NCBI GenBank assembly: GCA_037501455.1
Contig: CM074865.1
Span: 8,877,001-8,941,000 of the forward strand
Direction: 5' to 3'
From: Lantana camara
Lineage: Eukaryota; Streptophyta; Magnoliopsida; Lamiales; Verbenaceae
Length of the DNA: 64,000 nt
Shown here piece after piece: positions 36,101-46,720 of this stretch. Position numbers and translations under genes: made by a program. Below the pieces are notes generated by a model. That model was not told the DNA's origin. It was given only the letters and a program-made list of their open reading frames with translations, and ran no database searches. The first letter of the stretch is position 1. Each line of letters opens with the position of its first letter.

Positions 36101-37151
36101 TTGTCACATGACTCAAGGATAGCAATTTACAGGACAAAGATGGAACATAAAGACAATTCCTCAGTTTCAAACGGGGTGATATAGTAACCGTCCCCTCCCC
36201 TCTAACTTCTACAAATTCCCCATTAGCAGTTTGTATATGAGAATTTTTTGGTTTCATGGGTTCAAGCATATCAGAGGGGTCAAAAGTCATCGTATCTGTT
36301 GCCCCGCAATCAAAAATCCACTGTGACATTTTTTGGGGTTTTTTGTGTGAATCTTTACAAATAGAGGGGTCATAGTGCAAACTAGCAGAACTATGGGGCT
36401 GATTTGTAAATAGGGATAATGAGGGGGTTGGACTTTTAATAAAAATAGGGTTTGAGTCAAAGGACTCAAACCCTTTACCTCTCTCCAGCGATTGAGGGTC
36501 GCTGCCACTGTGAGGAGTGGTGATGGCGACGGCGAGGTTCGCCCGTCGTTCGCCGGTCGCCGTCCCCGGCGTTGATGCAGTCCCTCCGGAGTCTCTCGCC
36601 TGTACACCGGAAAGGGTCTCTTCTCCCCCTGTCTCCGATCGTCTTCCTCTACCATCTGAGACGGCGGCGGTATTGACGCGCCGCTGTCCTCCTCCGGTTG
36701 TCGATCTCCCTTTCTCTTTCTTGTTTTCGACCCACCAGTCGGGATACCCTATCAGCTCAAAACAACCCTCCTTCGTGCGCCCTGGTTTTCCACAGTAGGA
36801 GCATTCAAGCTCCGATTTATCCTCCGGTGGTGGAAAACGTTTGATGGCACCATCGGACCTCCTGTTGCTCTCTAATTTCCGGCCATTCTTGCCGCTTCTC
36901 ACGACTAGGCCGGCTCCGACACCCTGTGATGAGAACTCCCCTTCGCCATTGGTCGCCGTCGATAGGATCTGAAGACGGGCAGCCTCCCTCCGGATAGTGG
37001 CGTAGGCGGATTCTACTGAGGGTTTGGTGTCCAATTTCAGTAGGTCCCGTCTAATTGAGTCGTATTTGTCGTCAATTCCGGTAAGGAGCTGATAGAGTCT
37101 CTGTTCTTGTTGGAGTTTGTTGAAGGTAGTGATATCTTCGGTGCACTTCAT
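33111..37151 (-). CDS. pol: Copia polyprotein: gag C-terminus, protease, integrase, RT, RNase H
   Basis: 1,346 codons open in one frame. About residue 117 begins a zinc knuckle (CSYCGKPGRTKEGC) in which the usual His is Arg. Protease follows near 280 (IFDCGATDTMT; Cys in place of the usual Ser). The gag-pre-integrase motif is LWxRRLGHPS-like (WFWHRRLGHPS). The integrase core is VHSDVWGPAP, SDNGREF and TPQQNGVAERKN. Reverse transcriptase has VKNAFLHGEL and catalytic IYVDDMIITG near residue 1010. RNase H has YTDADWAGN and LSSAEAEFR near the end. It copies and integrates the element. It shares a frame with the upstream gag piece, separated only by TAA 37161-37163. Apart from that stop and the knuckle change it looks intact. 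Confidence 0.96.
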   Translation of the reverse strand: MKCTEDITTFNKLQQEQRLYQLLTGIDDKYDSIRRDLLKLDTKPSVESAYATIRREAARLQILSTATNGEGEFSSQGVGAGLVVRSGKNGRKLESNRRSDGAIKRFPPPEDKSELECSYCGKPGRTKEGCFELIGYPDWWVENKKEKGRSTTGGGQRRVNTAAVSDGRGRRSETGGEETLSGVQARDSGGTASTPGTATGERRANLAVAITTPHSGSDPQSLERGKGFESFDSNPIFIKSPTPSLSLFTNQPHSSASLHYDPSICKDSHKKPQKMSQWIFDCGATDTMTFDPSDMLEPMKPKNSHIQTANGEFVEVRGEGTVTISPRLKLRNCLYVPSLSCKLLSLSHVTSELNCAVLIYPHFCLLQDIHTKEIIGRGTERDGLYYVDELDQPSRAFLSKGTAETQIWFWHRRLGHPSIGYLRMLFPTLFQNTQHLNLSCETCSVAKSHRTSFKPTNTRVSSVFSLVHSDVWGPAPVTNQNQFRYFVLFIDDYSRMSWVYFLRHKSDVFDTFVTFFNMVQTEYNQKIKVLRSDNGREFVNQQMSNFANQQGLIHQTSCPNTPQQNGVAERKNRTLLDMTKALLTESHVPNHFWPDAVATAAYLTNKLPTRILNHQTPFSVFQTQVSVPPALTLPPRVFGCSVFVHVPKHERTKLDPYAVKCVFIGYAPHQKGYRCYNTVTRRIHVTMDCQFLETEYFFQNQHSSQGEHSSDSLCWLSEPVFDLSLPSQSNPDPTNNELSTTSNHTPPHDVQNEVTTLVPSHSISEFDDIPDAVNPVSDNKDNNRYTLPPRSTRGVPPNRYSPDQNPRSSRYPVGNMVKGSMTKKARAFVGNLYTEQIPRTAQEAMEVDEWRKALLIEMEALAKNNTWEKCKLPQHTKPVGCKWVFTIKYKADGTVKRYKVRLVAKGYTQTYGIDYSETFSPVAKIDTVRVILSIAANQNWPLHQFDVKNAFLHGELLEEVYMEAPPGFSDCFGKNEVYRLRKALYGLKQSPRAWFGRFTVAMKAYGYRQSNSDHTLFLKNRGNLVTCLIIYVDDMIITGNDKEEMEQLKRNLFREFEMKDLGGLKYFLGIEVMRSKQGIFISQRKYVLDLLAEVGMLDCKPVHTPIQVNHRLRVQEEEELTDKDRYQRLVGKLIYLSHTRPDIAYAIGIVSQFMHKPQKGHMETVMRIIRYLKGFIGCGIMFGRHGHFNIEAYTDADWAGNPNDRRSTSGFFTLVGGNVVTWRSKKQRVVALSSAEAEFRGIAKAVTEIIWLRKLMTEIGMIPNSPGQLRYDNKAAISISENPVQHDRTKHVEVDRHFIKEKLEDGTIGLTYVRSDDQLADILTKAVTGQVFKDTLDKLKIEDPIT

Positions 37152-37160
37152 CGGGTTGGG

Positions 37161-37628
37161 TTACTTACGGTCAATAGCCATCCAAATGGCTTGTAGTTTT
37201 CCCCAGAATTCCTCTAGGCTGTCAGAATTTTGTTTCAGTGTGTTTGCCCTCCGGTGTAGATCGAACAATTGAAGGGGATCAGTACCGCTGCCGTAAGTGG
37301 TGGCAAGGCCGTCCCAGAGCTCCTTTGTCGTTGGGTATTGGAGTACGTTTGTTATTAAACTTGGTTCCATGTTTTGGATTATCCAAGTGAATATCCGTTG
37401 ATCCAATTGCTCCCACTGATCATAGGAGGCGTCTGTTGTTTCGGGTGCTGGCGGGTTGCCGGTGATGTGTGATCGGCCGCCTCTCCCACCGATTTCCATC
37501 TTCATTATCCGGGCCCATACCGGATAGTTTTCGCTGTTAAGTTTGATGCCAATCGAGAGATTCTCGGAATTGGTCATCGAGAAGGTTGAAATTTGGGTGC
37601 TGAGTTCTTGGTTTGTTTCTGTTGACAT
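37161..37628 (-). CDS. gag: Copia gag N-terminal part
   Basis: 155 codons from the start at 37628 (MSTETNQELSTQ) with gag motifs SENYPVWARIMKMEIGG and YDQWEQLDQRIFTWI. It stops at TAA 37161-37163, after which the same frame continues as the large polyprotein with a PNPMKC motif. A related copia at 53472 has a Gln codon at the equivalent place (RQPNPMSC), so the stop is probably a CAA-to-TAA change. It would form the N-terminal half of the particle protein. Confidence 0.9.
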   Translation of the reverse strand: MSTETNQELSTQISTFSMTNSENLSIGIKLNSENYPVWARIMKMEIGGRGGRSHITGNPPAPETTDASYDQWEQLDQRIFTWIIQNMEPSLITNVLQYPTTKELWDGLATTYGSGTDPLQLFDLHRRANTLKQNSDSLEEFWGKLQAIWMAIDRK

Positions 37629-37718
37629 GGTTTGTTTGATGCCAACGATGTTTTGAGAAGGGTTTTAGGACGATGATGAAAAATCTGAGTCCCTAGGATT
37701 AACGCTGCTTTGATACCA

Positions 37719-37883
37719 AGTTAGATTGTAGATATTGAGAAAAGAATTCATTGTATCCTTTTTTTTTCATCATGTTACAGGAGACCTAGTATTTATCATA
37801 AAGAATCCCTACAAGTCAGGGATCTAACAAATCAAATATTTAAGGTAACAGAATTATCTCCTAATTATCCGTATTTCCTGACA
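37719..37883 (-). repeat. 5' LTR of the young copia
   Basis: 165 bp. Differences from the other LTR: the first base, one C/T near the middle and one A/G near the end. Next to the primer-binding site. Confidence 0.93.
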
Positions 37884-38744
37884 GAAGCCATGCAAATTCT
37901 TCACATGAACAAAGGCGAAGGCGAAACCAGCTACGCCATGAATTCCAACGTTCAGGTATACGTACAAATCTGTCATACATTAACCTAATTTACGTAATTA
38001 AATAGTATTTTCATGAATTAATAATTAAATAAAATCGAAATAAATTAATATGCAGAAGCAAATAATCGAAGTCGCGAGTTCGACGCTCGCGGTAGCAGTG
38101 GCGGATTCAATGCGGAGGACTGCACCGGAAAGCATGGGAATAGCCGATCTGGGTTGTTCCTCAGGCCCCAACAGCTTGATGGTGATCTCCATGATTATAG
38201 ATACAGTTATGAACATGAGTTATGAAATGGGCAGCACTAAAACAGTGCCAGATGAAATCAGGGTTTCTTTGAATGATCTTCCAGGGAATGATTTTAACAG
38301 CATTTTCACATCGTTGCCCGAGTTTTACAAGAAGCTGAAGAAGAAGGAGAAATCAGGCAGAAACAAGATTGTTGATGTTGAGAAATACTGCTTTGTATCT
38401 GATGTTGCTGGCTCTTTCCATGGCAGATTGTTTCCTAGAAAGAGTCTGCACTTTGTTCACTCTTCTTCCAGTCTCCATTGGCTCTCTCAGGTATATGTTC
38501 ATTGTTGATCGGCATAATACTTTCGTCGTAACTGAAATTATACGACCGAAACTTCTTTATCATTTTTGTGTTCTATATCTTGTTTAACTCAGTTACGTAG
38601 ATCTACTGTGTTGATAATATAGAAAATCATTCGAATATTTCTTTTCTAATCTTAATTGCCTCGTATATAAGTGAAACGGGATTTGAATTAAGCATGTGTA
38701 CAGATGGCCCGGGATTTAAATATATTAGATTTGAATCGACCAGA

Positions 38745-39537
38745 TGTTGAGAAAATGGGAGAAATGGGATCAGAATGACATGGTTAATCCCTGTCCTTAA
38801 AGTGTTAATCGCCCCTACTCTTAGAGTTTGCTAAAGGTTGCAGACGATTTACTTTTAGGATATATGTCAAGCTGGTAAGAATATGAATTCAGACAATAGC
38901 AATTTGCCAGAATTCAGGTGAGTTTTGCTGTCTTTTTCAGGTGAGGGAATGAGGTATATATATAGGTTTCAGATGTTTGGCAGCCATAAAGTGGGAATTT
39001 GAAATTGTCAAATTCAGGTGTTAATGACCTGAAATTAACACCATAATTGCCCACTGCCTGACTGTTACATCCCTCAACGGATCTGACTTTTGAGTCAGAT
39101 TCGGATGTACCTGGACATTGGTTCAAAAGTTTGAACTTTTGGACAGGACTAGACCGGCTCTGGCTCAAAAAGTAAGGCTCTGGACTCGGAGGCGAGGCTC
39201 CAAGCTCCTAGCGACGATACGCATGTGCAAAGTGCAAAGTGTGCCATCAAACGCTACATTCGCCCACGGGCGTGGGCGGTGCGGTGCACCGCACCGCGAG
39301 TGAACCCATTAGTCCTCTCTTGGGTCCCCTAATTTAATAACACATACAACCTTTTAATATATAAAACTGCCTACTTAGTGTTACTTTTCCAATGTGGGAC
39401 ACAAAAACCAATGCACATTTTTCCAAACAACTCTTGATATGCCTTTGCATAATTATTGATTAATCCTCCAACAATTAATCATATATATATTAATTCTCCA
39501 ACAATTAATTATATCTATATGCACAGCATATTCAATA
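38745..39537 (-). repeat. 3' LTR of the old copia
   Basis: 793 bp starting TGTTGAG, ending TTCAATA beside a purine tract on the minus strand (complement of TCCCCCACTT). The last bases read TA rather than CA. Confidence 0.88.
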
Positions 39538-40069
39538 ATCCCCCACTTGTTTGGAAAACTACTCTTTTGCCAGACAAGTCCCTGAAGATTTTGTCAAAGA
39601 TCACATGCCTAGAGGAAGGTGTGACGAACATTGAACCTTCCCTTAGTGTAGATAACTCAAAACTGCATCGAAGTTGACGGTGTCCGTAGATTGAACCTCA
39701 ACTCCTTTGTGATGCAATCGGAGTTATCACACACATGTTTTCTTTCTCATACAACAAGCACTCCTCTGCTTTGCGCTTATAAAGCCATACGCCATATCCC
39801 GTTTCATGAACCTTTAAGAGAGTAAACCACAACTCTCTATAAGAAGCGGCTTCACTTCTTGTTCATATAGGCGAAATGTTTCTCGAGCACCTGTTGCAGT
39901 AGTGCATCATTTTGTTAAGAGCATAGCTCAACCTTGTCACTTTGCAACTCACTGAGCTATTCTCTACTACATATGAGACCACTTGATAGCTCTAACCAAC
40001 TCGTGACTTGTTTTTCCCTTTGAACCTATAATTAGGGGAAACCTAGATTATAGGTAGGGTTACCATCAC

Positions 40070-40699
40070 TTATGGTTCGGGTGGTTTAAGTCCCATATCT
40101 CTAGTAGTTGTAGCTAATAAATCTCTCGTCAGAGGCTTAGTAAACGGATCAGCCAAATTCTTATTTGACCTCACATAGACAATTGTTATGATACCATCTT
40201 GTATCAATTGTCTCACAAATGTATGTCTAAGACCAATATGTCTAGACTTACCATTGTAGGTATCACTGTACGCTTTTGTAAGCGTTGCTTCGCTGTCACA
40301 GTACAACTAAATTGGAGGCATTGGATTTGGCCAAAGATCTATGTCTAACAACATATTTCTTATCCAATCAACCTCTTGTCCAGCTTGTGCTAAAGCTATA
40401 AACTCAGATTCCATGGTAGAGTGAGAGATTATTGTCTGTTTCTTACTTGCCCAAGAAACAGCCCCACATGCAAGAGTGAAAATCCACCCACTTGTGGATT
40501 TGTTATCTCCCACGCTAGTTATCTCTGAGTACCCTTCCAACACACTAGGGAATTTGTTATAGAATAAACCAAAGCTAATGGTTCTCTTAAGATACCCGAG
40601 TACCCTACCAATAGCTTTCCAATGATCAGCATTAGAACTGCTTGTGTATCTGCTAAGTTTTGAAACTGCAAAGAAAATATCTGGTCTAGTGCAATGCAT
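40070..40699 (-). pseudogene. pol: Old copia RNase H region
   Basis: The frame has motifs of copia RNase H: CTRPDIFFAVSKLSRY, STSGWIFTLACGAVSWASKKQ, STMESEFIALAQAGQEVDW, a TAG at 40307-40309, then LYCDSEATLTKAYS, KSRHIGLRHTFV and NLADPFTKPL. The first catalytic segment is damaged (YSEITSVGDNKSTSG where YxDA-W is usual). The enzyme would remove RNA from the RNA-DNA hybrid. The tail to 40070 ends after LKPPEP. Confidence 0.85.
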
Positions 40700-40961
40700 T
40701 GCCTACATAAGACTGCCAACAACACTTGCATACTCAAGCTGTGCAATAGCTCTACCAGTATTTTCTTTAAGTTTCAATCCGTTGTCAAACGGAGTGTTCA
40801 CCTCTTTGATCTCGAGGTGTTTAAACTTAGTCAGAATTTTCTCAATATAGTGAGATTGGTTTAGTGAAAAAACCCACTATGTTTTTTAACTTTAATTAAT
40901 GCCTAAAATAGTATCTACTTAACCTAAGTCTTTCATCTTGAAGACCGATAATAGATACTTT

Positions 40962-41702
40962 TTAGTCTCGTTTACTCCAATTATGTTCGTCCCGATGATC
41001 AACATATAGACAAACTATCACCATATTGTCAGCGGTACTTTTGGAGTAAATACATCTATCAGCACTGTTATACTTGAATCCGAATTTCAAGATAGCAGTG
41101 TCAAACTTCTCGTGCCACTGTTTTGGTGCTTGTTTCAGACCATACAGGGATTTAACTAGCTTACACACTTTGTTTTCTGTACCCGGAGTTACAAAACCCT
41201 CAGGTTGTCCAATATAGATTTCTTCTTTTAAATTTCCATTTAAAAATGTTGTCTTTACGTCCATTTGATGAACAAACAGATCGTAAAGAGAGGCTAAGGC
41301 AAGAAGAATTCTAATGGAGGCAACTCGAGCCACCGGTGCGTAAGTGTCAAAGTAGTCAATCCCTTCTACTTGTCTGAACCCTTTGGCAACTAATCTAGCT
41401 TTAAAAGCTGAGATAGTGCCATCGGTGTTCCGTTTTCTTCTAAATACCCACTTGCACCCAATAAGTTTAGAACCACGAGGTAAGTCAGCTAATACCCAAG
41501 TGTTGTTACCTAAGATCGAATTCATTTCATCGTTTACAGCTTCCTTCCAAAAGGAAGCATCTCGAGAAGCCATAGCTTCTGAAATTATTTTAGGATCCGT
41601 CTCAAGTGTAAATACAAACGGTATTTCACTTACTACTTTATTATCCTGGTCCCCCTCCACCAAGAACAATAAAGCATCAGAAGAGATAAAATTTTTGTCC
41701 AA
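40962..41702 (-). pseudogene. pol: Old copia reverse transcriptase, active site disrupted
   Basis: In frame with the integrase part and separated from it only by TAG 41709-41711. It reads WKEAVNDEMNSI, GCKWVFRRKRNTDGTI, ARLVAKGFRQVEGIDYFDTYAPVARV, MDVKTTFLNGNLKEEIYI and KSLYGLKQAPKQWHEKFD. At the catalytic motif the reading is LYVDH and then shifts, consistent with a short deletion near 41000-41010 that removed the second aspartate of YVDD. This copy therefore cannot have polymerase activity. Confidence 0.9.
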
Positions 41703-41708
41703 ACTTTT

Positions 41709-43283
41709 CTATTTTCTTGCTCTAGTACTCCTTCTAGGCTCAGTTGGTTGTAAAAGAACATCGTTTTCCACAACCGGCCTTATAGGACCTCTAGGCTCAA
41801 TTTGGGGTGGCTCAAATTTATTTCCAACATCTTTTGAAAATGTATTTTCGAAGAATTCAATATCCTTGGACTCAGTTATCACATTAGACTCCAAGTCAAG
41901 AAGTCTATAAGCCTTGCTATTAAGAGCATATCCGACGAATACACTTTTAATAGCTCTAGCTCCTAACTTGGTCCGTTTGGGATCAGTAACCCGAAAGTAA
42001 GCCACACACCCCCACACTTTGAAATATCTTATGTTGGGTTTTCTGCCTTTCCATATTTCATAGGGACTAGTCTTCACAACAGTACTAGGCATCCTATTCA
42101 GAATATGGCACGCAGGCAGAAAGGCTTCACCCCACAAGTTGTGTGGTAAATCTGCATGATTTAACATGCAATTTATCATGTCCAGAAAGGTACGATTTTT
42201 ACTTTCTGCTACACCGTTCTGCTGGGGTGTATAACCGGCAGTTGTTTGATTTATGTTATCACTTTCTTCGCAAAGTGTATCAAAAACATTCAAACAATAT
42301 TCCATGCCTCGATCAGAACGTAGAACCTTAATCTTCTTCTCAAGTTGGGTTTCTACTTCTGATTTATATTTCATAAATGAACTAAAAGCTTCAACTTTAG
42401 TGCATAACAAATATATATGGCAAAATCTACTAGCATCATCAATAAAAGTAATAAAATACATTTTTCCACCTCTAGTTAAAATTCCATTTAATTCACAAAT
42501 ATCTGTATGAATTAAATCTAACACTTGTGATTCTCTTTTAACACTTGGAAAAGGTTTTCTTACAATTTTTGATTTTGCACATATTTCACATTTATCAAGT
42601 TCATTTTTACCAATATCAATTAATCCCATTGCATGCATATTTTTCAAATTCTTTGCACTAACATGTCCTAATCGACTATGCCATAAAGAAATTGAAGAAA
42701 TCATGTAAGCAGAAACAGAATTCATATTATTGATTGACATCTTATACATTCCATTACAAGCATAACCTTTGCATACAAATTCACCATTTTTCATAATGAT
42801 AACTTTTCCAGACTTAACAGAAACCTTAAAACCTTTCTTATCTAACAAATCAACAGAAATTAAACTTTTCCTAACATCTGGTACAAACAAGACATTGATC
42901 AAAGTTAACTTCTTCCCGAAGGTAAAGTTGAGTTCAACGGATCCTTTGCCGCCAACATTGGCTTTGGAGCTGTTGCCCATCTGAACCTCTTGCCCAACAG
43001 TTTCTTCAAAGGTCTTGAAAAGCCTTCGATCGTTGCAAATGTGAACCGTTGCTCCAGAATCTAACCACCAGCCAGAAAGTCCACTTGCCATGTCGATTTC
43101 AGAAATCATAGCCACATCGAGGCTAAGATCAGTCACCATGGCAACTAGGTTCTCCTCAACCATATTTGCAACTCCGGATCCACTCTTTCGTTGTGGGCAT
43201 TCTCTCGCATAATGTCCTGTTTCTCCACAAACATGACACTTGCCTTTTCTTTTGTTAGTAGCATTATGAACAGGTTTAGGTTT
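41709..43283 (-). pseudogene. pol: Old copia zinc knuckle, protease and integrase
   Basis: After the TAG at 43284-43286 the gag frame continues with a normal CCHC knuckle (CHVCGETGHYAREC), protease (WWLDSGATVHICND, near 43065), gag-pre-integrase (LWHSRLGHVSAKNL) and an integrase core (IHTDICELNG, RSDRGMEYC, TPQQNGVAESKN), then a chromodomain-free tail ending RSTRARK at TAG 41709-41711. The domains themselves look well preserved; only stop codons separate them. Confidence 0.92.
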
Positions 43284-44181
43284 CTACCCGGATTTCTTAA
43301 ATTGTCCTTGACTCTTTTTAACCCCGAAAGGCTTCTTTTTAGAACTTCTAGCCTCAACATAATTCACGTTGGATTGTCCTTGAACAAAATTCTTACCATC
43401 GCATTTCCGAGCCTCCTCTTCAATACGCAGGTGCTTCTGAATTTGTTCCAAGAACATATCCTCAGATTTATGCATCAATCTCTTTGCATAATCTTTCCAG
43501 GCAGGAGGGAGCTTTGAAATTATAGCACCTACCTGGAAGGCTTCTGGAAGGACAATTTTCACCATCCGTAGTTTGTTTACAATTACCTGGAGCTCATGCA
43601 CTTGCTCCAGGATTGACTTATTATCAACCATTTTGAAATCTAGGTATTTAGATACTAAGTATTTGTTAGTACCTTCTTCCTCAGCCTTATACTTGTATTC
43701 CAGCGCCTCCCAAAGCTCTCTAGGTGATTTGACATTTGTGTACAGATCATATAATCTGTCAGAGAGAGTGTTGAGGATGTGGCCACGAGCCAACTCTTCA
43801 TCTTCAGCCCTTTTTCTCCTTTGTTGTTGAAGAGTCTCCACAATCTCTTGGTGGATCTGTACAGCATTCCTGGAAGGACCTGTTGCTGCAGTGTTGGGAG
43901 GAGCAGCAACTCCTGTTGTCGGAGGATTGGCAGGAGGAGCACCGCCTGCTGTAGTGGTATTTGCAGGAGGAGCAACAACTGCAGTGGTTGGTGGATCCAG
44001 ATCAACGGGTTGGGGGAGCAGGAGGATCTTCTGGAATTGGTGGCAGGTTGGGATCCAGAACATAGGCCAGCTTCAAGACGGTAAGCAGGAACTTCATCTT
44101 GTCTTGCCAGCGGCTGAAGTTGTTTCCATCGAAGCGATCCAACTTCTGCTGGTTCATGATGCGGAAAGATTCTGATTCCAT
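43284..44181 (-). pseudogene. gag: Old copia gag
   Basis: Starts at 44181 with the same MESESFRIMNQQKLDRFDG as copy 1. The frame breaks in the proline-rich stretch near 44060-44020, and from 44063 a second frame carries the gag core (IHQEIVETLQQQR; SPRELWEALEYKYKAEEEG; KLPPAWKDYAKRLMHKSED) to the TAG at 43284. The break is shared with copy 1. Confidence 0.9.
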
Positions 44182-44203
44182 TTTCGGATTAACACTTTAA
44201 GAT

Positions 44204-44957
44204 TGTTGAGAAAATGAGAGAAATGGGATCAGAATGACACAGGTAATCCCTCTCCTTAAAGTGTTAATCGCCCCTACTCTCAGAGTTTGCTAAAGGTTGC
44301 AGACGATTTACTTTTAGGATATATGTCAAGCTGGTAAGAATATGAATTCAGACAATAGCAATTTGCCAGAATTCAGGTGAGTTTTGTTGTCTTTTTCAGA
44401 TGAGGGAATGAGGTATATATATAGGTTTTAGATGTTTGGCAGCCATAAAGTGGGAATTTGAAATGGTCAAATTCAGGTGTTAATGACCTGAAATTAACAT
44501 CATAATTGCCCACTATCTGACTGTTACATCCCTCAACGGATCTGACTTTTGATTCAGATTCGGATGTACCTGGACATTGGTTCAAAAGTTTGAACTTTTG
44601 GACAGGACTAGACCGGCTCTGGCTCAAAAAGTAAGGCTCTGGACTCGGCGAAGTGCGCCATCAAACGCCACATCCGCCCATGCCCGTGCGCGGACGGTGG
44701 GGTACACAGCACCGCGAGTGAGCCCATTAGTCCTCTCTTGGGTCCCATAATTTAATAACACATACAACCTTTTAATATATAAAGATGTCTACTTAGTGTT
44801 ACTTTTCCAATGTGGAACACAAAAACCAATGCACATTTTTCCAAACAACTCTTGATATACCTTTGCATAATTATTGATTAATCCTCCAATAATTAACCAT
44901 ATATATATATTAATTCTCCAACAATTAATTATATCTATATGCACAGCATATTCAACA
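44204..44957 (-). repeat. 5' LTR of the old copia
   Basis: 754 bp, TGTTGAG...TTCAACA, beside the CCAGA target duplication. No good initiator-Met primer site follows it on the gag side, which is unusual for copia and may reflect decay. Confidence 0.9.
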
Positions 44958-45707
44958 CCAGAAACTTAAAAATGAAGAAAGAAAAAGTCATATTAAGATA
45001 CGTAATACAGCTTTTACTTAAATTAGGTTTGACCATGCACATACTTAATTTATTAATTTAAGGTTAGAATTTCGTATTCTTCTCACATCTTGAATTTTAA
45101 TTATGATTAATCACACGAAAATTGTATTTCATTCTTCTAGAATTAGTTTCGATTTGGCTAAATTAACCTAAGATTCTTGGGACTTAGTTGTCTCTGCGAA
45201 TAATATCCATGAATTGGGCACGCCAACGGCCTAACTAGCAAGTACATGCATATGTATATTATATTCCCATTGATATTTTAGTTCTTATTAATTCTACATT
45301 ATAAGTACATAATATAATAATATATATATATATCTATAAATTAAAAGGTTGGTTTGAAGATATGTGGTCTTACATTTCATTATATTTTTATATTGAATTA
45401 CAAATTAGTATAAAAAAATAGACCAAATGAAATATATTATATATAGTATCTGTCTAAAATTAAAGGACTGAAAAACGAGGTTCTAATTAGAAAGCGTGGA
45501 CGTATCAATGTTCTTCAATAATCGATGCCTGATTTGAACCGAAGAAAAGGAAAAAAAGACTACTAATATAGTCATTTACATAATATTCTTTGAAATGTGT
45601 TTTCTTAAAGACAGATTAATTTATATTCTCATTACGTCTATTTTATTCATCAAACTCTTAATTATTAAAAGAAATTGGGTTAATTATGTGAATGAAATGA
45701 AATGCAG

Positions 45708-46400
45708 GTGCCACCAGGGCTGGAAAAGGACAATGGCAAGCATGTAAACAAAGGAAGTATCTACATATCAAAGACTGGTCCAGCTTGTGTAGTCAGAGCC
45801 TATCTCCATCAATTTCAAAGCGATTTTGTCGATTTTCTGCGATCACGGGCCGACGAAGTGGTCGGTGGTGGCGGGATGTTGCTGTCGTTTATGGGCCGAA
45901 GATCGCCGGAGGCATCTGATGAAGAGTGCTGCAAGCCATGGGAGCTTCTTGCTCAAGCAATAATCGGCATGGCAGCTCAGGTATTTTTAATTTAAGGGCA
46001 TAAGTATGCTTCTTAGTTCTCACACAATTTATTAATTGATCTCATTATATATATATATAGGGTCTTGTTGAAGAGGAAACAATAGACTCTTTAAATGCCC
46101 CTTACTATGCTCCATCTGCCGAGGAAGTGAAAGATGTAATACAAGAAGAGGGTTCATTTCTCATCAATCATCTCGAAGAACGCATTCGATGAATGCAATC
46201 TCAACCTTGAAAAGCTGTCGGGGGGTGAACGTGTGGCTAAGAACATCAGGGCGGTCGTGGAAACGATGCTGGAGTTGCATTTTGGAGCAGAAATAATGGA
46301 TGAATTGTTTGTTAGGTATGGAAAGTTAGTTGATGATTATCTCTCCAGAAGTAGGGGAAAGCTTATCAATTTGGTCATTTCTCTAACAAGGAAGGCCTAA
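45708..46400 (+). pseudogene. SABATH exons 3-4 (copy 2)
   Basis: Exon 3 (45708-45980, 273 nt) is fully open: VPPGLEKDNGKHVNKG, YISKTGPACV, FLRSRADEVVGGGGMLLSFMG and MAAQ before a GTATTT donor. Exon 4 (46061-46400) opens [12 protein letters not shown]. The frame reaches INHLEERIR and a stop, while the normal continuation ([40 protein letters not shown]) lies in another frame. The 340-nt exon is one base off a multiple of three. Copy 1 shares this, so the gene carried it before duplication. Confidence 0.92.
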
Positions 46401-46720
46401 GTTGATGGAAACGTAGTGTGCCCAAAAATTCTCAACTTTATTACTCACAAAAAATTAGTGATACAATACTTACAAGTCTCCAACTATTTTCTCATTGACT
46501 AAGTTAGCTGCTGCTAGTAATACAAATATCCCCTGTTTCTTTTTTAATACAGAGACCTTTTTCTAATCTTTTTTCTCTTAATTACATAACACATATTTTG
46601 TTTCTATTTATATTAATATTAACCGACTCTAATGATCTTTCTAACATCCTTGAGCTGCTTCCAATTTTTGCTGCCACATGTCTTTCCTCCAGATTTAGTG
46701 TTTTCTCATTTCTTAATTAA

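Larger units (their letters stand above)
32934..37883 (-). mobile_element. Young Ty1-copia element in SABATH exon 1
   Basis: A 4,950-bp element with 165-bp LTRs (32934-33098 and 37719-37883) that differ at about three positions. The 5-bp target duplication GAAGC (32929-32933 and 37884-37888) lies in codons 2-3 of the SABATH gene. It is oriented opposite to the host gene. A TGGTATCAAAGC primer-binding site, complementary to initiator-Met tRNA, lies beside the right LTR (about 37707-37718), and a purine-rich tract lies beside the left LTR (33099-33110). The single gag-pol frame has one internal stop. Confidence 0.97.
38745..44957 (-). mobile_element. Old Ty1-copia element in SABATH intron 2
   Basis: A 6.2-kb element inserted opposite to the gene, with LTRs 38745-39537 and 44204-44957 and a 5-bp duplication CCAGA (38740-38744 and 44958-44962). 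The left LTR has about 40 extra bases around 39185-39245. Gag and pol run on the minus strand with several stops and frame breaks. The gag/LTR end of the same insertion is present at 1-1655, so it predates the segmental duplication. Without it the intron would be about 1 kb. Confidence 0.95.
32926..46400 (+). pseudogene. SABATH carboxyl methyltransferase gene broken by two copia insertions
   Basis: Four exons can be read. Exon 1 (ATG 32926, first 8 nt) is interrupted after two codons and resumes at 37889-37955. Exon 2 is 38056-38490, with the SAM-binding [12 protein letters not shown] and the SSSLHWLSQ substrate-pocket segment. Exon 3 is 45708-45980 and exon 4 is 46061-46400. All splice sites are GT-AG. 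Ignoring transposons, the exons total about 374 codons, the usual SABATH size. Related enzymes methylate salicylate, benzoate or jasmonate-type acids; the substrate cannot be told. The copia in exon 1 removes the normal start region and exon 4 has a frameshift near 46171-46180, so a working enzyme is not expected. Confidence 0.93.
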
